A DNA stretch of 64,000 nucleotides. It comes from Cynocephalus volans. Its lineage: Eukaryota > Chordata > Mammalia > Dermoptera > Cynocephalidae. Below, piece by piece: positions 23,530 through 35,164 of the stretch. Below the pieces are notes generated by a model. The model did no database searches and had not been told where the DNA came from. It was given only the letters and a program-made list of their open reading frames with translations. Numbering within the stretch: position 1 is the stretch's first letter; each line of letters begins with the position of its first letter. The DNA lies in assembly GCF_027409185.1 (NCBI RefSeq), contig NC_084474.1, forward strand, positions 12,765,382 through 12,829,381. The letters are read 5' to 3'. The position numbers and the translations under genes are program-made.

Positions 23530-23866
23530 GCCCCTCGGATGTTCAGAACCTTGCTGAGCAGGTGCTGTAAATGTCCAGGTGTTCCTTGTTACTACTTAAT
23601 GTGAGTTGTGCATGGGCACCCAGGTGTCCAGGGTTGTGAACCTAAGTATAAAAGACTAACAGCTCTGATCCACAGTGCTTCTCAGAACTCTCAGAGAAGC
23701 CACTAGGATAGTTGCTCCTAGATCTGAATAAAACCCATTCATTTTTCTATACCTAAGGCTCCCAGAACCTTTTTTTCCTATTACCTAGCTCACAGACCCG
23801 TGTGTGGAGGGTTTGTAACCCAATCTGTGCAACAGACTCGAAGGGTCTGTAAGCCCTAGCTTTACA
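23530..23866 (+). mobile_element. ERV-type LTR, copy 2 (sense)
   Basis: Same family as copies 1 and 3, opposite orientation: 'ttgctgagcaggtgctgt', 'ccaggtgttccttgttac', TATA box tataaaag at 23,647-23,654, 'gctctgatccacagtgc', a polyadenylation signal AATAAA at 23,727-23,732, 'tattacctagctcacagacc' and a 3' end '...agccctagctttaca'. The part between the TATA box and AATAAA differs from copies 1 and 3, so this may be another subfamily. No gag/pol/env sequence is present. Confidence 0.7.
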
Positions 23867-23871
23867 TTTCC

Positions 23872-24180
23872 CAACACCCATTCTGTGCAGACTGGGTCAC
23901 AGACCCCTCACATGCAGTTGTGAGCTAGGTAGTTGGAAAAAGATCCTGGGAGCTGTTGGCAAGGTTGACATGCTTCATTCAGATGTGAGCTCACCCCCCA
24001 GCCTCTGCCTTAGCAGCCTCAGCAGGCTGCAGTAGCCCCCTGGTGGCCTCCCAGGAGCTTTCTGGGGGCACTCTGGATCAGAGCTATTTGTCCTTTATAC
24101 TTAAGCCAGATAACCAAGGAACACCTGGGCGCACATGCACAATTATTTACAACAGACATGCTAGGTCATGTTGGGCAAGA
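23872..24180 (-). mobile_element. ERV-type LTR, copy 3 (antisense, 3'-truncated)
   Basis: The minus strand reads 'cccaggtgttccttgg', 'aagtataaagg', 'gctctgatccagagtgcc', 'aggatctttttccaactacc', 'tagctcacaactgcatgtg' and stops at ~23,872 before the terminal CA motif of the family. It abuts copy 2 tail to tail. Confidence 0.65.
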
Positions 24181-24502
24181 TTCTGAGCAGCTGAGGCAGC
24201 CTGACCATTTGTTTTCATTTTCTTTACAGTGCTTCAGTTAGGTCTTTCTTCACTGTCCCATTCTCACGTAATCTGACTTTCCCATCCCTGTCTTTGATTA
24301 GTTCCAATCCCGGAAGTCCCAGTTTAAGAGCTCCCTCTTCCAAAGAGCTTTCTGTAACTGTGGCGGCTCACACTCATCTCTTTATCATTCCTATGATACA
24401 TAGGTCATGGCCAACAGTTTAGCTTTCGGTTATACGCTGTTTAGGGGAGGAAAAATAATTTCGTATTGTTTTTGGTATTTTCTGTCTTTCTCTTCTAAGT
24501 AG

Positions 24503-24933
24503 TGTTAAGCAAAAATTATGGGAGGCCATTATTTTGAACTGATCTTCTGCACTAGGCCCCAACAAAACAGACCAAACCAAAATGGAGTCACTCATGCTAA
24601 ATGCCACATAAACTAAAACTTAAAGTAAGTGGATAGATCCCAAGACAGACCAGCTTTTCCTGAAAACAGAAGATTCCAGTCAGCATAATAAGGAAGTCCC
24701 CTCTGCTTTAACCCTTACAAAAAAAGTCACCTGAAGTAACCTGATGTTAACCAATCAGCTTTTGTTCCCTATTGTTCTGTTTCCTTGTTCCTACCTTACA
24801 AAACCCACCGTTCCATCATTGCCTAGTGGGAGCGCTCATTCTCTTGGAGAATGGACGCCAACCCAATTCATGAATCATGAATAAAAGCCAAGTAGACCTA
24901 TAACAAAACTTACCATCATTTCATCTTTTGACA
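24503..24933 (+). mobile_element. Solo LTR, class I (ERV1-like)
   Basis: 431 bp starting TG (tgttaagc) and ending CA (cttttgaca), flanked by the exact 4-bp duplication gtag (24,499-24,502 and 24,934-24,937). It contains 'aaccaatcagcttttgttcc' (a CCAAT-type element) and AATAAA at 24,880-24,885 near its 3' end. A 4-bp duplication is usual for gamma-retrovirus-like ERVs. No internal region, so it is probably the product of LTR-LTR recombination. Confidence 0.8.
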
Positions 24934-24939
24934 GTAGAC

Positions 24940-25755
24940 TGTGCTTGAGGCAGACACCATGGCTATGTTACGGCCGTATTTCCTGTTACTTCTTGAATGT
25001 GCTGGTTACATTGTTGAGCCCAATGCATTTACTTTTTGGTACCTATTTTTGATTTTAAAAGTGATAGCACATCCTAAGAGTAGATTTCTAAAGTGTGGAT
25101 TGACTTGATCAAGACATATAAACATTTTAATGCCAAAAAAAAAATAAAACTGATAAAGAGCATGGATAAAGACATACATACCCAAATAAAATTCAAAGAA
25201 GCACATTATACAGATGTCCACTCACCATCAAAGAAATGCAAATAAAACCCAGTACCAACCATATATAATATATATGCATATATGTGTACCTATAATTTGT
25301 ACGTGTGTTGTGTGTATACACACACAAATATATATCTGGCATAGATTCTTTAAATGTAAAACAAAATTTATGTGAAATATATCATCAGTATTGTTGAGAG
25401 CACTAATCAAAAGCTTTAACATGTTATTTTTAAATTTTGTTTTGTAATCTTGATATCAATAGGTGGACAATATTATTCCTTTTATCATAAAGTTTCTTGT
25501 TATGTCTTGGGGAAAGAAAAAGTGAAAGCGTATGCTCCCTACTCGTGGCACCCAAAAGGTAATAGAACATTAAGAGAACAGAGAGGAGATTTCCCAGATT
25601 TCTATAATCCCGTTGTCGTTTTGTTTAGTTTGCTTATAGTCTTTTTCAAAAGCACATTTGATATTCTTGTAATCAAATGTATGTATATTTTATTTTGCTT
25701 TTTTTCATATAATTTTTAACCAGAGGAGTACATTTGATGAAGAAAAATGCATTAA
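24940..25755. other. Mostly unassigned; possible L1 scraps
   Basis: Short phrases such as 'catcaaagaaatgcaaata' near 25,225 resemble sense L1 ORF2. An AT/GT dinucleotide-like tract lies at 25,258-25,340. No gene recognised. Confidence 0.35.
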
Positions 25756-25768
25756 TACAACATTTGCT

Positions 25769-26867
25769 TTTGTTGACCCAACCTTGCATCCCTGGAATGA
25801 ATCCCCCTTGATCATGGTGCATAGTTTTTTTATTGTGTTGCTGTAATCTGATTGCTAGTATTTTGTTGAGGATTTTTGCATCTATGTTCATCAAGGATAT
25901 TGGCCTGTAGTTTTCTTTTTTTGTTGTATCTTTATCTGGTTTTGGTATCAGGGTGATGTTGGCCTCATAGAATGAGTTTGGGAGAATGGCTTCTGTTTTA
26001 ATTTTATAGAAAAGTTTGGAGAGAAATGGTATAATTCTTCTTTAAAGGTTTGATAGAATTCAGCTGTAAAGCCATCAGTCCTGGGCTTTTCTCGGCTGGA
26101 AGACTGCTGATTACTGCTTCAATCTCATGGCTTGTTATTGGTTTGTTCAGGTTTTCTATTTCTCCTTGGTTCAGTCTTGGTAGTTTGCATGTGTCCAGAA
26201 ATTTATCCATTTCCTCCGGGTTTTCATATTTGTTGGTGTACAGTTGTTTATAATAATCTCTAATGATTCTTCGTATTTCTGTGGTATTGGTTGTAACATT
26301 TCCCTTTTCACTTCTGATTTTTGTTATTTGGTTCTTCTCTCTTCTTCTTTTTTAAATCTAGTTAATGGTTTGTTTATTTTATTCACCTCTCCAAAAACCA
26401 GCTCCCATGTTCATTGCAGCTCTATTTACAATAGCCAAAATATGGGACCAACCTAAGTGTCCACCGACAGATGACTGGATAAGGAAAATGTGGTATATAT
26501 GCACAATGGAATACTACTCAGCCATAAAAAAGAATGAAATTCTGCCATTTGCAGCAACATGGATGAGTCTGGAGAAAATTATGTCAAGTGAAATAAGTCA
26601 GACAAAGAAACACAAATACCGCATGTTCTCACTCATAACTGGCTGCTAGGAAGGGAGGGAGGGAGGAAGAAAGGAATGAAGGAAGAAAGAAAAGACCACA
26701 ACACCATATTGAACGGTCAGAAGGAGAGAACAAACCTAAGGATACTAGAGATGGGGGGTGGGGGTGGGGGTTTGGAAAGTGAGAGGTCAGGTAATGAGCA
26801 TAAAGAAATACCACGATTTGTAAGAATGAATATGCTAATAATAAATTTTAAAAATTCAAATAAAAAT
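25769..26867 (+). mobile_element. L1 with 5' inversion (twin priming)
   Basis: Flanked by 13-bp duplications tacaacatttgct (25,756-25,768) and tacaacgtttgct (26,868-26,880), 12 of 13 identical. The left part (25,769 to about 26,403) is ORF2 reverse-transcriptase sequence in minus orientation ([32 protein letters not shown]). The right part (about 26,404-26,867) is plus orientation: ORF2 C-terminus (MFIAALFTIAKIWDQPKC, WYICTMEYYSAIKKNEI) ending at 26,649, a purine-rich 3' UTR and an A-rich tail. Opposite orientations of 5' and 3' parts inside one duplication is the signature of twin priming. The flanks join into an old repeat, confirming an empty site. Confidence 0.9.
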
Positions 26868-26880
26868 TACAACGTTTGCT

Positions 26881-27310
26881 GAGCACCTACTGTGTATGAT
26901 AAGGCATAAGGTGAGGAGGATAAAAACATACTTGGGAGGAAGCATGTTAACGGGCAGCTTTGGTTATGGAACAGCAAGAACAATGAAGATGGAGATGTCA
27001 AATGCATACGGCTGATCAGCAGGTACTTCCCGAGCACCTGCTCTGTGCCAGGCCTTCTTCCAGGTGCTGGGATCTAAACACGGGCTCTGGGGGCCAGCAC
27101 ACTAGTGGGGGAAATGGATAGGAGACAGAGAGACAGGTGATAAGAACTGCTGTGAAAAGTAAAGCAGAGGCAGGCGTGAGAAATGACAGGGTTGCTATGA
27201 GCACAGATTGGAATGAAATGAGGGAGGGAGGCTTGTAACAAGGGGGGCAGCAGGGCTGGCAGGCTCAGAGGCCAGGAGCAAGAGTGGTTCAGCCAGGAAC
27301 CGCCCACGTG
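26881..27310 (+). repeat. Ancient mammal-wide repeat, family not determined
   Basis: Phrases 'gagcacctactgtgtatgat' and again 'gagcacctgctctgtgccag' (27,032) belong to a very common old mammalian repeat whose related pieces occur at 9,150, 13,330 and 60,290. I cannot name the family reliably. Confidence 0.35.
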
Positions 27311-28515
27311 GCTGCAGCAGCCCTCAGCCCTAGTTTTGTTGAGATGGGCTTTTTAATTGTATAGGTATTTTACAGACAATAATATCAAGTATAATATGCT
27401 GAACGTCGAACAGATGCTTTACACATATTATTTCTAATCTTTAAAACAACCAAGAAAGATATGTAAGTTTCATTTTGGTATTTATAGTACAATACCTGTA
27501 GACTAAAAAATCACTCCATGTTGTTATAGATAAAAACAATAGTTAAAAGTGTAAAAACATGGGTGGAGAAGATTTGCAAGTACCAAATCCATGTTAGTAG
27601 TTACCTCTGGGAGGGAGAAAAGGTATGGGACAAAGGTGGGAGAATGGGAGCTTTCAAATGGGTCTGTCCTGCTCTGTTTCTTTTTTGAAGTTTATGATAT
27701 ATAAATAGTACTATGCGTGTTGTGTGTGTGTGTGTGTATCACAAATTAGTGCTCATTTTAGTTGCTTCCCTCAAAAGGAATGGCCCCACTGAAGATAAGC
27801 TCACAATGAGATGACCACCCAACCAACACTCCGGGTGTCCAGCAAAGGAGACAGTGGAAGTGGCCTCTCAGGTCCCAGTCACAGAATAGGAATTCTCTTC
27901 CTCTTGCACCAGGATGACGTCTCAGAACCTAGTCCCATTTCCATGACGTGTCGTTGCTGGTTGCATTGCAAGGGAGCTGATGGGCTGGGGCATTCACAGC
28001 GGCCAGGCAGACTGAGTCAGCTGGTTGCAGGAAAGGCCAGGAAGCAGGCTGGGGAGGGGGGCAAGTTCCTGGAGCAGCCGGCAATGACCTGCGTCGTTAG
28101 TGCACAGGGAGCAGGCCAAGTCCTGTCCGGCACCACGAGGGCAGCGTGTGCTCTGCACGCCTAGCACGAGAGCACCTGCCACCACCTAGACACTGCTAGA
28201 GGATCCACAACGGTGCCTCTACTCTTAACACATTTTTATTCTCTGATGATGTAAGGTTTCTGAAAAAATGGCTGCCTTGTTCTTTTGGGCAGATACGGTT
28301 ATTTGGTATTTTGGATTTTTAGTTTTATAAGCTAAGGAGTAGATTTGATATGGGAGAGATTTCAGGGTGGCAGAATACTATGAACAGTTATAACGGCTGG
28401 GGAGAGGGGAGGGTGGGACAGTCACGTTTCACTTTAAAAGTTCTGTTTTGCTTGGATTTTTAAAAAAGTGTAATTATTTTTCTATGAAAATAGCTTTAAA
28501 AACAGTAACCGAATC
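27311..28515. other. Unassigned sequence, no gene recognised
   Basis: Contains a (TG) microsatellite at about 27,718-27,738. A GC-richer patch at 27,811-28,200 has a 117-codon open frame without known relatives. Confidence 0.4.
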
Positions 28516-28519
28516 TCTT

Positions 28520-28735
28520 TTATCAGTGGAGAATAATACATCTTATAGTCACTTAAACTTTTGATTTTTAAATTCTCAGAATTACTTTGCCATATGTGTT
28601 TTATCCCCAGCTGAGAGATAAGAAATTGCGGCACAAAACAGCAGGTAAATTAAGACATCAAGTTAGTGATGAAGCCAGAACTAGAACTTGGGCCTCTGGT
28701 GTTCTAGTTGAATTATGTATATTTTACTAGATCCT
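28520..28735 (-). repeat. MIR SINE, antisense
   Basis: 'ttatccccagctgagagata', 'gaaattgcggcacaaaacag', 'gtgatgaagccagaactaga' and 'cttgggcctctggtgttcta' follow antisense MIR order. Degraded. Confidence 0.5.
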
Positions 28736-29284
28736 ACTGGTCTTCAGATGCTCACTGAATTCTTCAAATAAGAAGAAAACAGCACAGGAATCTTAAAGTT
28801 CCCAGAATTTTATCTGGAATGAACACTTCCCTCCACTCCCACAAATGTTCTGTCCAAATTTGTACCCTATAAGTAAAATTTCTTAACATATTTCCCCCTC
28901 CATGATTTAATGTAATTGTTAAAATTTTCTTCGTATTTTTCAAAATTGATTCCTGGTTAGCTATTTATCCTCACCAAGATGTAAAAGCAAAAGATTTTTT
29001 AAGTCTCCAAGTTTTTTTTTTTTTAAATAAAAGAATTAAAAAGTCAAAGCAAAATACAAAATTGTATACGTGAATCACATGTAATCCATATGTATTTTTG
29101 AAGAGAATTGGAGAAGAAAACACATTTTGTGCTGATTCACTAGATACAGACTTCTGGGTCCTGGGCTAGCTTAGACTGCAGGGCTCAGGTTCAAGTGTTG
29201 TCTACCTGTCATGGATTGGTTGCTTCGGTTGTCAAAAGCCACAAACTGAGAAACTGGATAGAGCAATACCTATGTGTCTCATGC

Positions 29285-29500
29285 TCACGCATAAGTACTA
29301 AGTCCTCAGTATGTATTAACCTAATTGATCTTCCCAGCAAACCGATGGGGTGGACGCTATAGTTGTTCTCATCTATAGATGGAGAACTGTGGTGTCCTGT
29401 GGCGAAGTGCCATGTCACAGCAAACAGCCCCACAGCTGCAGAGCTGGGTTTACATCCGGGTGGTCTGGGAACCTGTTCTCAATCACTGCATTCTACCCCC
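29285..29500 (-). repeat. MIR SINE, antisense
   Basis: 'cagtatgtattaacctaat', 'gttctcatctatagatggag', 'gctgcagagctgggtttaca' and 'ccgggtggtctgggaacctg' match antisense MIR order, with a few small insertions. Confidence 0.55.
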
Positions 29501-30968
29501 TCTAGAAGGTTTGCAAAAACTTCCATTATTTCAGGTAATTCTCTTATGATTATTTTTTCTTTATGCTTAGCTTCTCAACTTAGACAATATCTACTATATT
29601 TGGGGGATCAGGTCTCAGGCTGTTAGCGATGCACATATGTGAGCACTCTGAGTTCAAGCAATGCGGATTCTCTTTGCCTCTCTTAGTAATCAATGACTTT
29701 AAGCCAGGTTTATTTTCATTCCTTCAGAGGCAAAATTTCAAATATGCTGGGTTGATAAGGCACAAGATGAAAGGAGACTGTCTGGAAGGTTTCAAAAATC
29801 AGTCCTAGGCTCCTCCAAAAGCTCCGAGTCCCCCCACCCCCAATTCCCAAAGCATCCCCAACGACCAACACTAGGAAGGTGTTCCAGCCAGGGCCCAATC
29901 AAATGCAAATTTCTGGCTTCAAGTTAAGGCTTTTGTTTGCTCTGCAGCATCTGTCTCCCAGCCTTGAGCTATGGGTGGGGCCCCGGTACCCCCAGAGAGA
30001 AAGCACCTCACATCCACACCTGCAGGCTAGTGATGAAAGCTGGGCAAGGGCCCTTCAGGGGTGAGGTATTATGCGACAGACATTCAGAACAAACATTTAT
30101 GGAGGCCTTATTGTGTATAAGGCAATTGGCAAAGAGCAGTCTTTTCCCAGTACAGGGTGGTAGACTTCTCAAATCCTGCTAATGGAGTTTGATAATGAGA
30201 GGATTCATGTTGGAGACTGGGGAGGAGGCTGCGGGGGGAGTAGAAGAGCTGACACTCTGTTTGCCCTGGTCCCACACACATGTAGGGTGCTGAGAGGAAA
30301 CCCTTTTACTTCCTCAACCAGGATGCCCCTAACCTGGCTCCCTCTGTTTCAGGTCCTCCAGACAAATAATAATTTAAAATTTTTGTTCAAAGCCTTCAAG
30401 GTCACTTTGCTCAGTTCTGAAGCAGTTCCAATTCTCTGCCTGACTTCACTGCCTAAGGCCCTTCACCACCAGGAGAATATTCAGATTTTCACTGTGACCC
30501 TGACTTCAGAGAAGCCCACAGTCATCAGTCTTGGACTTTGGCACCAACGTCCAGGGAGACAGCCCACAGGAGCCTGGTTTCTCCCACTGTCCGTCCTCAG
30601 TGCCTGGCACACTGGTGAACTCAAAATGCTAGGAAATGGAAACTATTCAAAACACAGAACTCGAGAAATGGTGCCGGGGAGGTGACTCACGGTGCGACTG
30701 GCTTCAGCGGTTGCTACTGGGGAGCCTTTCGCACCTGTTCCAGTCATCGCTGGTTTCCTGCCCTGTCTCCGTGCCTGGCACTGCCCCCTCGCTGAGGCAT
30801 GACACACCGCGGGCCGGAAAGAAAGCCGGGGGCTCTGCGGCCACACAGAGCAGACCTCCAGCTCCTGCAAGCTGGTCGTTTGCTTTCAGGCCTGATTTTA
30901 GTTTGCATCACTGAGATGTTTCTTGGCTGCGTGGGCATTTGGGTGTTTGTTGTAAAAGGATGGCTGTC

Positions 30969-30970
<2 letters not shown>
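29501..30970. other. Unassigned sequence, no gene recognised
   Basis: A 167-codon frame (30,182-30,685) has no recognisable domain and no splice-consistent continuation, so it is taken as chance. No repeat named with confidence. Confidence 0.4.

Positions 30971-31058
<88 letters not shown>
30971..31058. repeat. (TG)20-(AG)24 compound microsatellite
   Basis: An uninterrupted TG run (30,971-31,010) passes directly into an AG run (31,011-31,058) with one interrupting A-rich unit (31,031-31,033). Likely polymorphic. Alternating purine-pyrimidine DNA next to a polypurine tract can adopt non-B structures. Confidence 0.95.
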
Positions 31059-31059
<1 letters not shown>

Positions 31060-32639
31060 AACGGGGAGAGAAAGCTGTGCTTTCCACAGCGTTTGTAGTT
31101 CTCACCACCTCCATCTTACCCACACTTAGAAGTTGTGCAGTAGTGCTTTGCTAGCTGAGACCCGTGTTTTTAGGAGCTGACATACCCCCTAAGCTCAATT
31201 GGAAGGTAAGTAGGAGTATTGCATGTTTACCACACTTGTTGATAGGACTGGTTTCAGTGGAAAAATGTGCGATTACAGTTTTAGTCTGCCAAATAAATCT
31301 CAGGAATCACTGCATAGCAGAACTTTCTTTTTCCCTCCCTTTCTATTATTTAGTAAACATAGGAAGAAAAATTTTACTGACAGTGAACTTTAGAGATATC
31401 TCAGCCACTTTTGAATGAATTGTTCTCATGATTGATTTTTCTCTTTGGAGACTGTTGCTTCTTAAGAGGCAGGGACCTCAACAGAATGCTCGGTGTATGT
31501 GTCATTTTCTCTAAAATCAAAATTACGTCTTCTAGAAAACATTCTTGTAACTGGAGCTACAAATTATGAAATTAGTAGATTTTAAGAATTTAATTATGGA
31601 TTCACAGAGACAGAAGAGGGGACACATATGTACAGGGAGGGCAGAGGGAGCCAGCTGGGTGCCCTGTGCTTGAACAACTGGTCATCTTGGTCTGCTGCCC
31701 CCGCCGGGACCCTTCCTCCTTAGTCTCTCCAGACTTTTGTCTTTGCTGATTAAAATTCTCCTTGAAGGCTTCCTGTAGTTTGTGTCTTTTCCCATGCAAA
31801 CTGTTCTTATATTGAAGTCTCCTGAGCTTTCTATTATTCTCCTTTTTTAGTCCATAGTACAGGAACATTTATCCAATGAAGTAGAGTAAGATTTTGGTTT
31901 TTTTATGTGTTGTATTTGCTGTAATGTCAGTTGCCCCCTCTACTCATTAGAATTCAAACATGATTAAGTCTTTCTCACCTACAGGAAAAAACCCTCTGCT
32001 GCCCCCTCCCCAGCCCTCACCTGACTCTGTCTTTACGTCTCTTGTTTATGCTGCAACCTGTAGGCTCCCCACGACTCCTTGGAATTTGATAACAACCTCT
32101 TTGGTGACAAACTCAAGGTGCACTTTTCCATCTTCCCTTACTAGACTCCTGTGGCATTTCAATTGATGGCTACTGACTCCTTTTTGACCGAATCTCTCTT
32201 GGTGGCCCCTGGACACCGCTGGCCCCGAGACCTCTCAATGTGCTCTTCCTCAGTCTTCTTTGTGGGCCCTCCTTTCATTGCGCATCCTTGAGTTTCTCTT
32301 CTGCTGGGCTCTCTGCAGGCTACACAGCCTCTCAGTGGTTGGGCTCATCTACTTCAAGTTCCTTAAATTCTCTCTGGGATGGCTGCTGTGATGGCCACTC
32401 AGATCCATGCCCTCCAGGGCGGAGGCACTCATCCATCCAGCTGCAGGGACCCCTCTCAGCTGGGTCCCTCTGGCCCTCAGTTTAAGAGAGTTCCCCCCCC
32501 CACAAAGGTCATGCTCTTTTCTAGGGTCAGCCACCTCCTATGACCTGTTGACCTAGGGTTTAGAGACTCAACTTCTTTCCCCAATTCAGGTCAATTCTGA
32601 AGGGTTGTTTCCACCCAAATCTCCCTTTAAGATGAGGGA
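31059..32639. other. Unassigned sequence; possible 3' exon-like stretch
   Basis: The minus strand 31,868-31,602 encodes 88 codons of basic, Gln-rich sequence (NNRKLRRLQYKNSLHGKRH, EAFKENFNQQRQKSGE) followed by ATTAAA about 30 bases on. It could be a retropseudogene or terminal exon, but I do not recognise the gene and see no poly(A) tail or target duplication. The rest is unassigned. Confidence 0.3.
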
Positions 32640-33700
32640 AGCCTTTGCTGTCACTGTGTCACAGTTCAGCTTCTCCACCTGCCCAGTCTGTCGTCCTTCA
32701 TCCCCCCACAGGTGTGAACCCTAAGAAACTCCCCAGTAAACTTCTTGGACAACAAACTCCATCTCAAAATCTGCTTCACAGGAGCCCCACCTGTGACCCC
32801 TACATGCCAAAAAGCTGCATCTCTCTGTTTCCTGACTGGATTTCTTTCCTGAAATCCAGATCCCAAACTCTGTTGTTTATTGGATGTCATTGTTTGGGTG
32901 TTACACAGCCTCTTCAAACTTGACATGCCCCAAACATGCTCATTGTTTGTTTCCCGAGCCATTCCCTTCTCCATGGGTTTCTTCTCTTACTAAAGGGCAA
33001 CACCATCCCACAGGTGCTCAGTCCAGACACCTGAGGGCCCCCTTGCTCTTGTCTCGCTGCTCATGTCCAATCCCTTGCCAAGTCTTGTTGATTCTGCATT
33101 TCTACATACTGGTAGTAAATATTTCCCAGACACATCTATTCTCCACTCTCTTTATTATCTTATCTCAGATCTCCACCATCATTTATCCCAATTTTCTCCT
33201 TTGCCTCCATCTACCTCTTGAGTAATTCTCTTAATATATAGTCATGTGTCACTTAACAATAGGGATACATTCTGAGAAATGCTTTGTTAGGTGATTTTGT
33301 CATGTACGACCGTCGTAGAGAGCGCTTACACAAACCTAGATGGTACAGCCTATGCACACCTAGGCTGTGTGGTATAGCCACTATAATCTTATGGGACCAC
33401 TGTCATATATGGGGTTTGTTGTTGACCGAAATGTTGTCATGCATTACATGACTGCATTATCATGCTGTGCCTCTGCTTAAACCTTTCAAGGGAGTCCCAT
33501 TGACCTTCTGTCAAGTCCAAAGCCCTCAGCAAGGCACAGAGATTCCTGAGCTGTGATTTGGTGCTTGCTGACCTTGCTGTCCCCACAGTGTCCTCCCGTC
33601 TTGCCATTGCAGCACCCACTCCCAGGACCAGCTGGGAAGTCTTTGAGGAGTGATCTAAAAGTCATCAGTTGGGAAAGCCTTTTTTTTTTTCTTCCATAAG
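32640..33700. repeat. Old interspersed repeat interrupted by MER2-like element
   Basis: Words such as 'ctcatgtccaatcccttgcc', 'aagtcttgttgattctgc', then after the transposon 'tgtgcctctgcttaaacc' and 'tttcaagggagtcccattg' follow the order of a widespread old mammalian repeat. Family not determined. The interruption at 33,239-33,454 splits one contiguous copy. Confidence 0.4.
33239..33454 (+). mobile_element. MER2-like (Tigger/TcMar) DNA transposon
   Basis: Ends 'agtcatgtgtcacttaac' and 'gcattacatgactg' form terminal inverted repeats. Inside are 'gggatacattctgagaaatg', 'acacaaacctagatggta', 'acacctaggctgtgtgg' and 'ataatcttatgggaccac', the typical MER2 order. Preceded by TA. Internally shortened, with no transposase. 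Confidence 0.85.
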
Positions 33701-33779
33701 TGCCCTCCCTTTCCTTGTGTTACTTTCTTCTCTATTTTTTTGGCTTAATCTCTCTACTAGACTGTGTTAACCTAAAAAG

Positions 33780-34250
33780 AAACTGAGACCAAATACATAC
33801 AGCAAGGATTTGTTGAGCCAGTATGATGATTGTAACTGGAGAGACACATAATCAGGTTGCCCTGAAAATATGTTCCACAGACAGCCAGCAGAGCTTAACA
33901 TTTTATAATCACAAGAAGGGGGAAGGGTAAAGGGGAGTCTCGCCTAATCACTTCATCAGGCTTTCTATTGGTTGTACATAACATATAGATTTGGGATTGT
34001 TACATCCTACATGCAGGGATCTAGGGTAAGTGTACTAATAAGTATTCTATGGCTTTCTGGTGCCATTATAGCCACTTCTAAGGTAAATGGTCTTATGATA
34101 ACATCTTCTAAAACAGGTGGATGTGATTATTGACTTATTCTAGATCTTTTAAGGCACGAGAATTTAGCCGACCTGGTCAGAGCAGATTTTTTAGTTATCA
34201 GCTGTAGGTTCCCTAAAGGGAGTGAAAAACAAATTCAGTGAATGTTTGTG
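33780..34250. other. Possible LTR, not identified
   Basis: The composition and phrases ('gttgccctgaaaatatgttc', 'atcaggctttctattggttg', 'gaatttagccgacctggtca') suggest an old LTR in minus orientation, but I find no certain termini or duplication. Treat as unassigned. Confidence 0.2.
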
Positions 34251-34254
34251 AAAT

Positions 34255-35160
34255 GGACAAAGAACTGTATGAAGGGTGAGATTTGAATCAGTAAAAAATA
34301 AATGGAGTTGGTAAGCAATAGAACATGCTGGAGACATCCCAGGGGTCTAAGGAGTGGGTGTTGGTTCTATGTGGGAATTTGGGTGGCAAGAGAGAAATCA
34401 CAAATGTGTATCTGAGAAGCCAGTGCATTTGGGAACCAGGAAAAAAAAAGACCTTTCGTCCTCCGTGGAAAGGATGGTTCTAGTTTGGATGGGAGGGCCG
34501 GGGGGGTGGGGGGTGCCAGGAGCTGGAGACAGACATTAAGCTCATTTGTGGACAGATTTGTGCTGAGTTAAGCAGATGAGTCTCGACTTGCAATTATTCT
34601 GGCTGTATACTGTATGTGGTTTGCGCTTCAAGAAACTTCCTCAATGTGTCAGAAAATGTTTTCACTTTAAATGCTAGTGGGTAAATATTCTGAAAATGAT
34701 GTAGTGGAGCATGAAGGGGGAGGATGACCTCTGATTTCAGAGGCTTTATCTTAAGCAGAAAGTTCTATCCCTCTACTTGGTAACAGGACTATGTTACGAA
34801 GTGGCAGGAGAACTCACAGCTCAGGGAGGGGAAGAGAGAGAGAGAAAGAATGCAGAGTCCAGGGGGACAGTGAATGAAATTCTAACCCTGCTCCCACAGC
34901 CCTGGAGAGGGAGCTGTCCTTATCCTTCTGGCTGATGGAGGATTTAAGATGATCTGGGTCAGTCCTAATGAGAACCATCATTTTGGGGGTCTTTTTTGGG
35001 AGGCTTACTAAAAACACTCTCTCCTGGTTTCTGGACCTTTTTCTGAGGGCCATGCTTTCTGAGGGCCATGTCCTGGACACTGGATCAATATTTTAAAATA
35101 TAGCTAACAAAGCCCTTTGCCTTTAATTTATTTTGTTTTGTGTTTGGTCAGTGTCAAAGT
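34255..35160. other. Unassigned sequence, no gene recognised
   Basis: A G-rich patch lies at 34,495-34,520 and an AG-rich tract at 34,826-34,850. No coding or RNA gene recognised. Confidence 0.4.
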
Positions 35161-35164
35161 TTCT

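Noticed and set aside
30182..30685. 167-codon plus-strand frame
   Set aside because: No recognisable motif, no codon-level repetition, and no splice-compatible neighbours.
31602..31868. 88-codon basic frame with ATTAAA downstream, possibly a terminal exon or retrogene
   Set aside because: Suggestive, but I could not name a parent gene and saw no target duplication or A-tail, so it is kept only as a note in that interval.
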